A stretch of 38,095 nucleotides of DNA from Desulfovibrio sp. OH1186_COT-070 (GCF_003860215.1 NZ_RQYH01000021.1:1-38095); one strand, 5' to 3'. Counted from the stretch's first letter, positions 16,878 through 25,701 are shown. The notes: generated by a model from the sequence alone, not told the origin. Made by a program: numbers and translations.

Positions 16878-18209
16878 GTGCGCGCATATCTGGCAGCAAC
16901 AAAGGCCGGCATCAGGCGGCTCGGGGAGCGCGCGCAAAGCATCTGGCGCAATCCCCCGGAAAATCTGTGGTTTTCCTGCCTGTTCTGGTCTTTCTGGTTC
17001 TCTCTGGTCAGTTTTCCCGTGGGCTACGGCATGCGGGAAGTCATGCCCCTTGTCTGTCTTCTCTTTCTTGTGCCCTACTGGCGCGACAACTGGCACAAAA
17101 GCGTCTGGCGCAGGCTGGATGCGCGCTTTCTGTTTTATTGCCTCTGGGGCATGGTGCTCATCGGCATTGTTTTTTCCGAAAATGTGGTCACGTCCCTGCT
17201 CCATGCCGGAACGGGCATCAACAAGGGCTTTCTGCTGCCCTTCATTGCCATGGAGTGCGTGCGGGAAGAAAAAGACCTCCGCAGGCTGGTCTGGGCCTGT
17301 GCGCTGGCCTGCTTCTGGCAGGGGCTGGACGGCCTTTATCAGGCATTCACCGGTGCGGACTTTGTCATGGGTTACGGCATCAGGGGCGGACGCCTCACGG
17401 GCAGCCTCGGGGACTATACTGTGGGCAATTATATCGCCCTGGCGCTCATTCCCGCCTTTGCCCTGTGGTTTGTGTTGCGCCAGCTGCTGCCGCGCCCTGC
17501 GGCGGCCCTGCTCTGGTGTGCCACGCTCTGGCCGGCCTTTTTTCTGCTGGCAGGAGCGGCCAGCCGCAGTGCGGCTCTGGCTGTGGCCGCAGCCCTGGGG
17601 CTGTGGCTGCTTCTGGCGGGCGGGCAGCGGCGCTGGCTGCTGGCACTCTGTTCCGGAGGAGCGCTGGCGCTGGTTCTGGCTTTTCAGGGCAGGCTGCATC
17701 TGGCGCAAGTCGCGGGCGACGGCCGCTGGAGCCTCTGGAATCTGGGCTGGAAAGTTTTTCTGGAGCATCCCTGGCTGGGAGCCGGGGCCGGGCGCTACAA
17801 CGAGGCTTTCCGCCAGTTGGGACTGACGCCGGAAAAGGATGTCATCACCATCTCCCACCCGCACAATATATTTCTGGATATGCTTTATGCGCACGGTCTG
17901 GTGGGCTTTGCTCTGGGCATGGTTTTTCTGGCGGGCTTTCTGCTCTGGGGCTACAGGCGCATCCGGCCGGCCCTGCGCGCCGAACTGGCGGGGGCAGACA
18001 CGGGGATCTACTGGCGTATGGCAGCCTGGTTCTGGATCGCCTTTGCCTGCTGGCTGGTCAACGGCATTTTCGGGCACGATTTTTACCGTATCTGGTGGTT
18101 GGCGCTGGCCATGAGCTATCTGGGCGTCATGATCGGCGCGGTGGTCAACGGCCCTGTTGCCCCCTCTCCTGACGGCCATGCCGCGCCCGGAGAGGGCGGC
18201 TTTTGCTGA
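16878..18209 (+). CDS. O-antigen ligase/polymerase-like membrane protein (Wzy_C family)
   Basis: A 443-residue inner-membrane protein with about ten to twelve hydrophobic spans. The Wzy_C region lies near 290-345, with the large periplasmic loop and the conserved HPHNIFLDMLYAHGLVG segment typical of O-antigen ligases (WaaL) and polymerases. Such proteins transfer or polymerise undecaprenyl-linked glycans at the periplasmic face. No other lipopolysaccharide gene adjoins it, so ligase and polymerase cannot be separated. The start is a GTG with a poorly spaced GGAGG box, so the N-terminus is uncertain. It converges on thyX with a 22-base gap. Confidence 0.85.
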   Translation: MRAYLAATKAGIRRLGERAQSIWRNPPENLWFSCLFWSFWFSLVSFPVGYGMREVMPLVCLLFLVPYWRDNWHKSVWRRLDARFLFYCLWGMVLIGIVFSENVVTSLLHAGTGINKGFLLPFIAMECVREEKDLRRLVWACALACFWQGLDGLYQAFTGADFVMGYGIRGGRLTGSLGDYTVGNYIALALIPAFALWFVLRQLLPRPAAALLWCATLWPAFFLLAGAASRSAALAVAAALGLWLLLAGGQRRWLLALCSGGALALVLAFQGRLHLAQVAGDGRWSLWNLGWKVFLEHPWLGAGAGRYNEAFRQLGLTPEKDVITISHPHNIFLDMLYAHGLVGFALGMVFLAGFLLWGYRRIRPALRAELAGADTGIYWRMAAWFWIAFACWLVNGIFGHDFYRIWWLALAMSYLGVMIGAVVNGPVAPSPDGHAAPGEGGFC

Positions 18210-18231
18210 AAAAGCGGCGGAAAAAGACCGC

Positions 18232-19020
18232 CTACAGATCGGAAAAATCGTCGGCGGGCGCGCCGTGACGGGCGCGCAGGATCTCCAGCGCCTCGTTTTT
18301 TGTGGGGACGCGGCCCTTGCAGCGGGCATTCTGCAGGCGGTTTTCCGGGCAGTAGCCCAACTGGACGCAGGACGGGCCTGCTCCCGCAAAGAGATCGGGC
18401 GCGGCATTGCGGCACAGGCGCAGCATCTGCCAGGCCAGATGGCGGATTTCGTGCTGGGCGTTGCGACAGCAGCGGATGGAGAACCAGTCCCGCAGGGCAT
18501 GGGCATTCATGCCGATAATGGCCTTGAATTCCGTGGCCTGAGGCTTGAGGTAGCGCAGATCTTCCTCGGGCAGGCCAGCCTCCAGGCCAGCGTCATACCA
18601 CTGGCGGGCCATGTCCGCCAGATCGCGGCCGCGCAAAAGGACGCTGCGGCCGTCGGGCAGGCGCACCTCGGCGGCAAAGTCGGCCACGGAGCGAGGGTAG
18701 ACAACACTGTAACGGCGCTTTCCCCCCAATTCGGCGCGGCCGGACTTGATAAGGTAGGAAGCCAGCCTTTTGCGCACCAACTGGGTTTCGGTCACGCGCG
18801 AATAGCCCTCCACGCCGAACAGGAAAAAGTCGAATTCCAGCGCGGCCATGTGCCCCGAAGCCAGAATGTTCTGCACAATCTGGCGCGAGTAGGGAGAAGC
18901 CGCAATTTCTTCCAGGCTGCGCTCGCTGCGCACAAAACGGGCGGCAATATCAGTATGGATCTTGCCGCCGCCTGCCAGCAGCACCACCTTGCCGTTGCCG
19001 GTATATTTTTCGTCAAGCAT
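18232..19020 (-). CDS. thyX: FAD-dependent thymidylate synthase-like protein, atypical ThyX motif
   Basis: A 262-residue ThyX-family protein that would methylate dUMP to dTMP using FAD, NADPH and methylene-tetrahydrofolate. The usual ThyX motif RHRxxSxNExSxRY appears here only in part: Arg83-Lys84-Arg85, Ser88, Ser93 and Arg95 align, but His is Lys, and the NE pair is Leu-Ile. The C-terminal segment MNAHALRDWFSIRCCRNAQHEIRHLA (wording matches the family's N-R-L-R-C-AQ-EIR pattern) and the following GPSCVQLGYCPEN are family-like. An insertion after the motif (about 96-125) is also unusual. The start at 19020 has AAGGAG upstream; longer upstream frames overlap trpB and are unsupported. Confidence 0.8.
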   Translation of the reverse strand: MLDEKYTGNGKVVLLAGGGKIHTDIAARFVRSERSLEEIAASPYSRQIVQNILASGHMAALEFDFFLFGVEGYSRVTETQLVRKRLASYLIKSGRAELGGKRRYSVVYPRSVADFAAEVRLPDGRSVLLRGRDLADMARQWYDAGLEAGLPEEDLRYLKPQATEFKAIIGMNAHALRDWFSIRCCRNAQHEIRHLAWQMLRLCRNAAPDLFAGAGPSCVQLGYCPENRLQNARCKGRVPTKNEALEILRARHGAPADDFSDL

Positions 19021-19140
19021 GCAGACTCCTTGCGGGAGGAGCTTCCTCCTCGGCCAAGCATAGGCCATCCCCGCCGGGGGGGCAAGCTTCTTGCCGTTCC
19101 CCCTGTGCAAGCCTGCCACAGCGCGGCGGGGCCTCCTCCC

Positions 19141-19169
19141 TTGACAGGAGAAGGTGAATAGGCTCCAAA
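19141..19169 (+). promoter_or_regulatory. candidate promoter of trpB
   Basis: TTGACA (19141-19146) followed after 17 bases by TCCAAA (19164-19169). The -35 is perfect and the -10 weak. It lies about 75 bases before the trpB start. No trp leader peptide or attenuator is visible. Confidence 0.35.
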
Positions 19170-19242
19170 TGGGAGCGCATTTGTGGCACAGTGCCATAAC
19201 AACAGGCGCGAAAAAACGCGCCGCAATCAGGAAAGAATTCTG

Positions 19243-20448
19243 ATGATCCCACAGAGAATATGCCCCCCCGACAGTGAAGGATTTTTTGGAGCCTATGGCG
19301 GCCAGTTTGTGCCGGAACCGCTGAAGCTGCGTCTGGACGAAGTGGCCCGTGCCCTGACCGAAGCCGAGTCTGACGCCACCTTCTGGCGCGAACTGGAACA
19401 CCTTTTCACGCACTACACCGGCCGCCCCAACCCCGTCTTCCACTGCGCCAATCTCAGTCGTCATCTGGGCGGCGCGCAGATATGGCTCAAACGGGAAGAC
19501 CTCAACCATCTGGGCGCGCACAAGATCAACAATACCCTGGGCCAGTGTCTGCTGGCCCGGCGCATGGGCAAGAAGCGCGTGATCGCCGAAACCGGAGCCG
19601 GGCAGCACGGGGTTGCCACTGCGGCCACCGCGGCCTTCATGGGGCTTGAGTGCGTCATCTGCATGGGCGAGGTGGACATGGAGCGCCAGCGCCTCAACGT
19701 CATCCGCATGGAAATGCTGGGCGCCCGTGTGCAGGCGGCTGTGTCGGGCCAGCGCACCCTCAAGGAGGCCGTGGACGAGGCTCTGGCCCTCTGGGTGGAC
19801 GACGAAGGCATGTTCTATGTGCTGGGGTCGGCCGTGGGGCCGCATCCCTATCCCTACATGGTGCGTCTTTTCCAGTCGGTGGTGGGGCGCGAGGCCCGCG
19901 CCCAGATGCTGGCCGAGACCGGCCGCCTGCCCAGTGCCTGCCTGGCCTGCGTTGGGGGCGGCTCCAACGCCATCGGCCTTTTTTCGGGCTTTTGGGACGA
20001 TGCGGGCGTGGAACTTGTGGGCGTGGAGCCGGGAGGTCAGGGAACCGACTACGGGCAGCACGCTTCTTCTCTCTGCCTGGGTGAGCCGGGGGTGATGCAC
20101 GGCTTCCGCTCCTACATGATCAAGGACGCGCAGGGCGAGGCCGGGCTGGTGCACTCCATTTCCGCAGGGCTGGACTATCCTTCCGTGGGGCCGGAACATG
20201 CCCGCCTCAAGGATGAAGGCCGTGCCCGCTATGTGAGCGTGAGCGATGCGGAAGCCCTGGAAGCTTTCTTTGCCCTGTGCCGGCACGAGGGCATCATTCC
20301 CGCGCTGGAATCTGCCCATGCCCTGGCCCAGGCCATGAAAATGGCTCCGGAAATGTCCCCTGACGAAATACTGCTGGTCAATCTTTCGGGGCGCGGCGAC
20401 AAGGACGTGGCCCAGGTCGCCGCCATGTGCGGCGGAACGAAAAAATAA
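19243..20448 (+). CDS. trpB: tryptophan synthase beta subunit
   Basis: A 401-residue pyridoxal-phosphate enzyme that joins indole and serine to tryptophan, normally in complex with TrpA. It is of the TrpB1 type, with GFFGAYGGQFVPEPL (13-27), the cofactor lysine Lys94 in HLGAHKINN, ETGAGQHG and the phosphate-binding GGGSNAIG. The start at 19243 has AGGAAAG upstream. No trpA or other trp gene adjoins it, so it is separated from the trp operon in this genome or is a second copy. It is divergent from thyX and followed by a long hairpin before uvrC. Confidence 0.95.
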   Translation: MIPQRICPPDSEGFFGAYGGQFVPEPLKLRLDEVARALTEAESDATFWRELEHLFTHYTGRPNPVFHCANLSRHLGGAQIWLKREDLNHLGAHKINNTLGQCLLARRMGKKRVIAETGAGQHGVATAATAAFMGLECVICMGEVDMERQRLNVIRMEMLGARVQAAVSGQRTLKEAVDEALALWVDDEGMFYVLGSAVGPHPYPYMVRLFQSVVGREARAQMLAETGRLPSACLACVGGGSNAIGLFSGFWDDAGVELVGVEPGGQGTDYGQHASSLCLGEPGVMHGFRSYMIKDAQGEAGLVHSISAGLDYPSVGPEHARLKDEGRARYVSVSDAEALEAFFALCRHEGIIPALESAHALAQAMKMAPEMSPDEILLVNLSGRGDKDVAQVAAMCGGTKK

Positions 20449-20454
20449 GAGAAT

Positions 20455-20505
20455 GCCTTTGCAGACCGCCGGATGTCACAGGCGCAACCGGCGGCCTGCA
20501 AAGGC
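20455..20505 (+). terminator. long stem-loop after trpB
   Basis: An 18-bp stem with one mismatch (20455-20472 with 20488-20505) and a 15-base loop begins 7 bases after the trpB stop. The stem opens GCCTTTGCAG. No U-run follows directly, so it may block exonucleases or act together with the smaller terminator at 20531-20554. Confidence 0.6.
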
Positions 20506-20530
20506 TTCGCCCCGGAGTGCGGCAGCATGA

Positions 20531-20554
20531 AGCGCCGCGCGCTTTTCTTTTTTT
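20531..20554 (+). terminator. small intrinsic terminator just ahead of uvrC
   Basis: A 5-bp stem AGCGC/GCGCT with a CGC loop is followed by a T-rich run (20543-20554). It ends only 9 bases before the annotated uvrC start, so it could reduce read-through from trpB or regulate uvrC. Confidence 0.5.
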
Positions 20555-20563
20555 GACAGATCC

Positions 20564-22447
20564 ATGCAAAAACCCGATCCTTCCGGCATTCCCCTGACGC
20601 CCGGCGTCTATGTGTACAGGGACGCCCGCAGGCGCATCCTCTATGTGGGCAAGGCGCGCGTACTGCGCAGGCGGGTGCTTTCCTATTTTTGCGAAGAAGG
20701 CTTGTCCGCCAAGACGCGGGCCATGCTCCAGCGCGCGGTATCTGTGGAATGCCTGTCCACCAGCACGGAAAAGGAAGCCCTGCTGCTGGAATCCAGTTTT
20801 ATCAAGAAGCACCGGCCGCCCTACAATATTGTGCTGCGGGACGACAAGCAGTACGCCCTTTTTCGCCTCAATCCCAAAAGTCCCTTTCCCCGTCTGGAAG
20901 TCGTGCGGCAGGCGCGGCGGGACGGGGCGCGCTATTTCGGGCCATTCACCTCGGCCCTGGCCGCACGCGAAACATGGAAGCTCATCCACCGGGCCTTTCA
21001 TTTGCGGCGCTGTTCCGACAGGGCCATGAAAAACCGCGTGCGCCCCTGCCTCTACCATTTCATGGGCCAGTGCCCCGCGCCCTGCATGGGGCTGGCCGAT
21101 GCCGCAGGCTATCAGGAAAACGTGCGCAAGGTGACGGAACTTCTTCAGGGCCGCTCCGACGCCCTGCTGCGGGATCTGCGCGCGGGCATGGAGCAGGCGT
21201 CGGAAAATCTGGAATTTGAGCGGGCCGCCGTCCTGCGCGACCAGATCCGCGCGGTGGAACGCACTGTGGAAGGGCAGGCCGCCGTATTGCCCGGCAAGGG
21301 AGATGTGGACGTGGTGGGCCTTTTTCCCGGCGAGGGGGGGCTGGCCCTGGGTATGGTCTTTGTGCGCGGGGGAGCCGTCATTGACGGCAAATCCTTTTAT
21401 TGGGCCGGGATCAGCCTGGAAGAAACGGCGGAACTGCTCTGGGCGTTTGCCGGGCAGTATTACAGCCGTCACATGCCGCCGCCGCGCATTCTCCTGCCCT
21501 GGATGCCTGCGGATCCGGAAGAGGATGCGCCCGAGCCCGAAAATCCGGGCAGTGCGTCCGGGGATGCGGAGTCTCCCGGCCAGCGGCGGCTGCTCGAAGC
21601 GGCGCTGTCCGACCGTCGCGGTGCGTCGGTGCGCCTGACCGTGCCGCGCGGCGCTGACGACAGACGCCTGGTGGACATGGCCGTGACCAATGCCCGCGAG
21701 CAGGCCCGCAGACAGGAGCAGCGCCGGGGTGGGGACATTCTGGAAAAACTGGCCAGAGCCCTGCGCCTGCCCGCATCGCCCCGGCGCATTGAGTGTGTGG
21801 ACGTGTCACATACCGGAGGCCGCCAGACCCGCGTGGGCCTGGTGGTTTTCGAGGACGGGCAGCCCGTGAAAGAAGATTTCCGGGTGTATGCCATGCCTGA
21901 CAGCGATGACGATTGCGCCACCCTGCACGCCTGGGTTGCGCGGCGTCTGCATAGCGGCCCTCCCTGGCCCGATCTCTTGCTGGTGGACGGCGGACGGGGG
22001 CAGTTGTCGGCTGTCATGCGGGCGTTGGACGAGGCAGGGAGCAGGGACTTTCCGGCTCTGGCGGGCATTGCCAAAGCCAGAGACGCGAAGGGGCAGGCCG
22101 ACAGGCGCGCGGGCAACGTGGCTGACCGCATTTTTGTGCCCGGACGCGGCAATCCCCTGCCCTTGCGTGAGGCAAGCCCCGAACTGCTGTTTCTGCAAAA
22201 CGTGCGGGACCACGCGCACCGCTTTGCCGTGGGGCGGCATCGCCGTGCCAGAAGCGGGGCGGCTTTTGCCGGAGAGCTCATGCGCTTGCCCGGCATCGGC
22301 CCGGCCACCGCACGGCTGCTCTGGGATCGTTTTGGCAGCGTGGAAGCCATGCGCGCCGCCAGCCTGGACGACCTGTGCGGACTGCCCGGCATCGGCCCGT
22401 CCAGGGCTGCCCAACTGAAGGAAAAGCTTGGCGGCGGCAAACCGTGA
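20564..22447 (+). CDS. uvrC: excinuclease ABC subunit C
   Basis: A 627-residue nucleotide excision repair nuclease that makes both incisions around lesions marked by UvrA and UvrB. Domains in order: GIY-YIG nuclease (about 8-90, with PGVYVYRDARRRILYVGKARVLRRR), UVR motif that binds UvrB (about 205-240), RNase H-like nuclease (about 400-540, with CVDVSHTGGRQT and LLVDGGRGQLSA), and tandem helix-hairpin-helix repeats (about 570-625, LPGIGPATARLL and LPGIGPSRAAQL). Length is normal. The ATG at 20564 has no good ribosome-binding site and follows a T-run, but the family N-terminus must begin here or nearby. It converges on the phosphatase-like gene with an 8-base gap. Confidence 0.95.
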   Translation: MQKPDPSGIPLTPGVYVYRDARRRILYVGKARVLRRRVLSYFCEEGLSAKTRAMLQRAVSVECLSTSTEKEALLLESSFIKKHRPPYNIVLRDDKQYALFRLNPKSPFPRLEVVRQARRDGARYFGPFTSALAARETWKLIHRAFHLRRCSDRAMKNRVRPCLYHFMGQCPAPCMGLADAAGYQENVRKVTELLQGRSDALLRDLRAGMEQASENLEFERAAVLRDQIRAVERTVEGQAAVLPGKGDVDVVGLFPGEGGLALGMVFVRGGAVIDGKSFYWAGISLEETAELLWAFAGQYYSRHMPPPRILLPWMPADPEEDAPEPENPGSASGDAESPGQRRLLEAALSDRRGASVRLTVPRGADDRRLVDMAVTNAREQARRQEQRRGGDILEKLARALRLPASPRRIECVDVSHTGGRQTRVGLVVFEDGQPVKEDFRVYAMPDSDDDCATLHAWVARRLHSGPPWPDLLLVDGGRGQLSAVMRALDEAGSRDFPALAGIAKARDAKGQADRRAGNVADRIFVPGRGNPLPLREASPELLFLQNVRDHAHRFAVGRHRRARSGAAFAGELMRLPGIGPATARLLWDRFGSVEAMRAASLDDLCGLPGIGPSRAAQLKEKLGGGKP

Positions 22448-22455
22448 AAACCGGA

Positions 22456-23874
22456 TCAGCGGACAGTGCCCGCGTCCGTGCCGGAGGCCTTGCGCAAAAC
22501 CAGCGGCGCCGCCTCCTGCGGCGCGAGGGTTGCGTCCTTCAGGCTGTCACGGACTCTGGCGGAAAAATCGTCCAGGCTGAAGCGCGCGCCGCCGAGCACA
22601 GGGGGAACGGTGACCGCAGCCGCCACCGGCGCGTGCGAGCGCAGGGGGTCTGCCGTGCGGGCAAAGGGGAACAGGCGGAAAACATCCTGCCCCCTTTCTG
22701 CGGAGGGCGGGGAGGCAAAGTCCGCGTGCAGGGTTTCCAGCGTCTGGGCAAAGAGGTTTGCCCGCACTTCGCGGAGGCCGTCCTGCTCCCAAAGTTCCAG
22801 CAGGAGCACCGCGCCGGGGGGGACGCTGTTGTCCGGATAGCCGGAAATCCGCCAGAACAGGCCCAGCAGGGCTCCCACATTGGTCAGATGGTTGTCATTG
22901 CCCACAAATATGACCAGAGAGGCTGCGTTGCAGCGCGGGTCCGTATGCTCCCCGGCCAGCGTCGCCGCCATTTCCGCCAGCAGTGAGCCGCCTTTGGCCT
23001 GCGCTACCCGTGGCGTGCGGTTGACCACGTTGAGCACAGTGCTGTGCAGCGCCAGCGCCTCGCGCAGGGCCGGAGCGTCCATCCGGCCCCAGCCCGCGGG
23101 GCTGTCCGGCCACTGAATATATTCCTGCAAAAAATTTTCTGCAGCAATAACGCCCGCTTCCAACCCTCCGCCGATGCTCACGTCGCTGCCGTCGGCGGCA
23201 ACGCTGACCATACCGGGAACACTGGTGAGGGCGCAGTCGGGCGGCAGGTTGAAGCGTGTGCAGTAGCGTGTGGGCAACGGGCCGAGAGCCTGCCCGATGC
23301 GCGTGAGGGCGGCGTTGTGGCTGTCCCGCAGGGTGTCCATGTTTCCGCCTGCCGCCCGCATGATGCCCCCGGCTACCTGTGCTGGGTCAAAGCGGTCAAG
23401 CCCCGCGCGTACAGGCTCAAACAGGGGATCCGGCCTGCGGGAGGATACGGCGCAGGGCAGGCCGCAGGCGGGGAAAAGACCGTCCAGAATGGCGCGGGCG
23501 GTGTCCTGTGCGGTCAGGGTGGCGTCTGCGCGCGCGAAAACACGGAACGGCGAAGGGCAGTGTTCTTCCGGCAGCAGACCCAGATTGAAGAAATGGGCGC
23601 GCAGATCTTCCCACATGGCTGTGATCAACCGCGCGCCGCGGGGGGTCAGGCTGCCCGCAGGGGCGGGCCAGCGGGGCCAGGGTTTTTCGCTCCAGCGGGG
23701 CAGATTTTCGTTCTGGACAGAGACATGGGGGATACGGGGAACGTGGGGGCCAAGGTGGGACAGGGCCACCACCTTGAGCAGCCGTGCCTGCCCGGAAGGT
23801 GATGCCGCCCCGCCGGACGGAAACAGGCCGCAAAAAACAATGCAAACAAGGCATGTGGCAATGGTGCTGCGCAT
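22456..23874 (-). CDS. histidine acid phosphatase-family protein lacking catalytic residues (putative pseudophosphatase)
   Basis: A 472-residue exported protein (signal peptide about 1-24) that aligns along its length with periplasmic AppA phytase/glucose-1-phosphatase: WPRWPAP...SLTPRGARLI (67-84), DPLFEPV, GWGRMD, and YPDNSVPPGAVLLLELW. The active site is altered. In the RHGVRAP motif the protein reads HLGPHVP (40-46), so both arginines become His and the nucleophilic His becomes Leu41. The phosphate-binding arginines of the ERTRKT motif are Thr121 and Gln123. The HD motif is Asn326-Asp327, keeping only the proton donor. The frame is intact, with a strong AAGGAGG box, which argues for a retained non-hydrolytic role such as ligand binding. 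Family membership rests on my memory of AppA. Confidence 0.85.
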   Translation of the reverse strand: MRSTIATCLVCIVFCGLFPSGGAASPSGQARLLKVVALSHLGPHVPRIPHVSVQNENLPRWSEKPWPRWPAPAGSLTPRGARLITAMWEDLRAHFFNLGLLPEEHCPSPFRVFARADATLTAQDTARAILDGLFPACGLPCAVSSRRPDPLFEPVRAGLDRFDPAQVAGGIMRAAGGNMDTLRDSHNAALTRIGQALGPLPTRYCTRFNLPPDCALTSVPGMVSVAADGSDVSIGGGLEAGVIAAENFLQEYIQWPDSPAGWGRMDAPALREALALHSTVLNVVNRTPRVAQAKGGSLLAEMAATLAGEHTDPRCNAASLVIFVGNDNHLTNVGALLGLFWRISGYPDNSVPPGAVLLLELWEQDGLREVRANLFAQTLETLHADFASPPSAERGQDVFRLFPFARTADPLRSHAPVAAAVTVPPVLGGARFSLDDFSARVRDSLKDATLAPQEAAPLVLRKASGTDAGTVR

Positions 23875-23899
23875 GCGCCCTCCTTATCCGGATTGTGAA

Positions 23900-23928
23900 A
23901 GCATAGCCCGAAACAGCGGCAGGGGCAA
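23900..23928 (-). promoter_or_regulatory. sigma-70-like promoter of the phosphatase-like gene
   Basis: On the minus strand TTGCCC (23928-23923) and TATGCT (23905-23900) are 17 bases apart, about 25 bases before the ATG. It suggests the gene is expressed on its own. Confidence 0.5.
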
Positions 23929-23971
23929 TGCGGGCCTGTACGGAAAATTTCGCTTTCGCCTTCCGTATCCA

Positions 23972-24000
23972 TTGCATGCGCGGATTTTTGGGGGTACGAT
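23972..24000 (+). promoter_or_regulatory. sigma-70-like promoter of the argA-argF pair
   Basis: TTGCAT (23972-23977) and TACGAT (23995-24000) are 17 bases apart, about 68 bases before the acetyltransferase start. No ArgR-type operator was recognised. Confidence 0.55.
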
Positions 24001-24074
24001 ACTTTTTTGCCCATGAGGGGGCAGAGCGCGGGCACTGCGTCCGCACAAGCAATTTTTGAAACAGAGGCCAAGAA

Positions 24075-24650
24075 ATGCCTGTTGCCATTCCCCGTTCCGA
24101 TACCGGCCTGCAGCCCGTTGTTGCCGATGTGCGCGTGGGCGATCTGTCCCTGCTGGAGATTCGCCCGGCCACCATCCGGGATGTTCACGGCATGTCGGCC
24201 CTCATCAACCAGTATGCCGCCTCCAACGTGATGCTGGCGCGCGGCCCGCAATATCTTTACCAGCATATTCAGGACTATATGGTTGCCACAGCCCCTTCCG
24301 CAGACAATGGGGAAGATGTGGTGGTGGCCTGCGGGGCGGTGCATGTGCTCTGGGAAGACCTGGCCGAAATCCGCTCTCTGGCTGTCCACGCCTCCTGTCA
24401 GCGCCAGGGTTTCGGCAAACGGCTGGTGGCCGCGCTGGTGGAACGTTGCCGAAAGCTGGGGCTGCCGCGGGTTTTTGTGTTTACGCTGGTGGCGTCCTTT
24501 TTCGCCAAGTGCGGATTTACGGAATTCAACCGCGAGAGCATGCCGCCCATCGTTTGGGTGGAGTGCAGCAAATGCCCGAAATTCTACTGCTGTGACGAAA
24601 TCAGCATGATGCTCTTTTTACGGGACGTCCCGGCGGCAGCCGGGAAATAG
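24075..24650 (+). CDS. argA: short-form N-acetylglutamate synthase (GNAT acetyltransferase)
   Basis: A 191-residue GNAT enzyme that would acetylate glutamate with acetyl-CoA, the first step of arginine synthesis. The N-terminus [20 protein letters not shown] is typical of the single-domain ArgA-like proteins that lack the amino acid kinase domain. The acetyl-CoA loop is QRQGFGKRL (109-117). The C-terminal segment has a cysteine group (164, 167, 172, 173) as [13 protein letters not shown], a feature of this subfamily that may bind metal. It precedes argF by 11 bases, supporting the arginine role. The start has GAGG upstream. Confidence 0.85.
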   Translation: MPVAIPRSDTGLQPVVADVRVGDLSLLEIRPATIRDVHGMSALINQYAASNVMLARGPQYLYQHIQDYMVATAPSADNGEDVVVACGAVHVLWEDLAEIRSLAVHASCQRQGFGKRLVAALVERCRKLGLPRVFVFTLVASFFAKCGFTEFNRESMPPIVWVECSKCPKFYCCDEISMMLFLRDVPAAAGK

Positions 24651-24661
24651 CGGGAGGCACG

Positions 24662-25675
24662 ATGAACCCACTGTACCGACGGGATTTTTTGCGGGAGACG
24701 GATTTTTCTCCGGAGGAACTCCTCTGGCTTCTGGATTTGGCCAATCAGTTGAAAAAAGCCAAAAAAGAGGGCAGGGAGCCCAGACTTTTGCAGGGCAAAA
24801 ACATTGTGCTCCTGTTTGAAAAAGATTCCACCCGCACCCGTTGCGCCTTTGAGGTGGCGGCCTACGACCAGGGAGCCAATGTCACCTGCCTCGGTGTCGC
24901 CGGATCGCAGATGGGCAAAAAGGAATCCCTGGCCGATACGGCGCGCGTGCTCTCCCGCTTTTATGACGGCATCGAATATCGCGGTTTCGGGCAGGAAAGG
25001 GTGGAGGCTCTGGCCCGGCATGCCGATGTGCCCGTGTGGAACGGCCTGACAGACCAGTGGCATCCCACACAGCTTCTGGCCGACATGATGACCATGCGCG
25101 AGCACTGCGACAAGCCGCTGAACCGCCAGACCCTGGCCTACATGGGCGATGCGCGCTTCAACATGGGCAATTCTCTCATGGTGGGCTCGGCCCTGCTGGG
25201 TGTGGATTTTCGCTCCGTGGCTCCCCGCGCTCTCTGGACTTCCGACGAAGTGTATGCGCTGGCCTGCGATATCGCGCAGAAGACGGGCGCGCGGATTCTG
25301 CGCACGGAAAGTGTGGAACAGGGCGTGGAGGGCTGCGACTTTCTGTCCACAGACGTGTGGGTGTCCATGGGCGAGCCGGATCATGTCTGGAAGGAGCGTA
25401 TCGACCTGCTCCTTCCCTACCGGGTGGACGCAAGGGTCATGGCCCTGACGGGCAATCCCCATTGCCGTTTCCTGCACTGCCTGCCCAGTTTCCATAACCG
25501 GGAGACAACCGTGGGCGAGGAAGTTTGCCGCCGTTTCGGCATTGACTGCATGGAAGTCAGCGACGAGGTTTTTGCGTCTCCCCAAAGTGTTGTTTTTGAC
25601 GAGGCGGGGAACCGCCTGCACACCATCAAGGCCGTGCTTGTGGCCACCCTGGCCGCAGATATCGCGGGTCTGTAA
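24662..25675 (+). CDS. argF: ornithine carbamoyltransferase
   Basis: A 337-residue cytoplasmic enzyme that makes citrulline from ornithine and carbamoyl phosphate. It has the carbamoyl-phosphate motif STRTR (56-60), HPTQ (134-137), the ornithine-binding DVWVSMG (231-237) and the catalytic HCLPSFH (272-278), where the more usual form is HCLPAFH. Length is normal. It lies 11 bases after the acetyltransferase gene with GGGAGG upstream, forming a two-gene arginine operon, and converges on the pseudouridine synthase gene. Confidence 0.96.
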   Translation: MNPLYRRDFLRETDFSPEELLWLLDLANQLKKAKKEGREPRLLQGKNIVLLFEKDSTRTRCAFEVAAYDQGANVTCLGVAGSQMGKKESLADTARVLSRFYDGIEYRGFGQERVEALARHADVPVWNGLTDQWHPTQLLADMMTMREHCDKPLNRQTLAYMGDARFNMGNSLMVGSALLGVDFRSVAPRALWTSDEVYALACDIAQKTGARILRTESVEQGVEGCDFLSTDVWVSMGEPDHVWKERIDLLLPYRVDARVMALTGNPHCRFLHCLPSFHNRETTVGEEVCRRFGIDCMEVSDEVFASPQSVVFDEAGNRLHTIKAVLVATLAADIAGL

Positions 25676-25701
25676 ATCCGGGTTACAGCCCGAAACCGCG
25701 C

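Noticed and set aside
18232..20319. A 695-codon minus-strand frame that includes thyX.
   Set aside because: Only the last 262 codons match ThyX. The upstream part is antisense to trpB, and a good ribosome-binding site marks the start at 19020.
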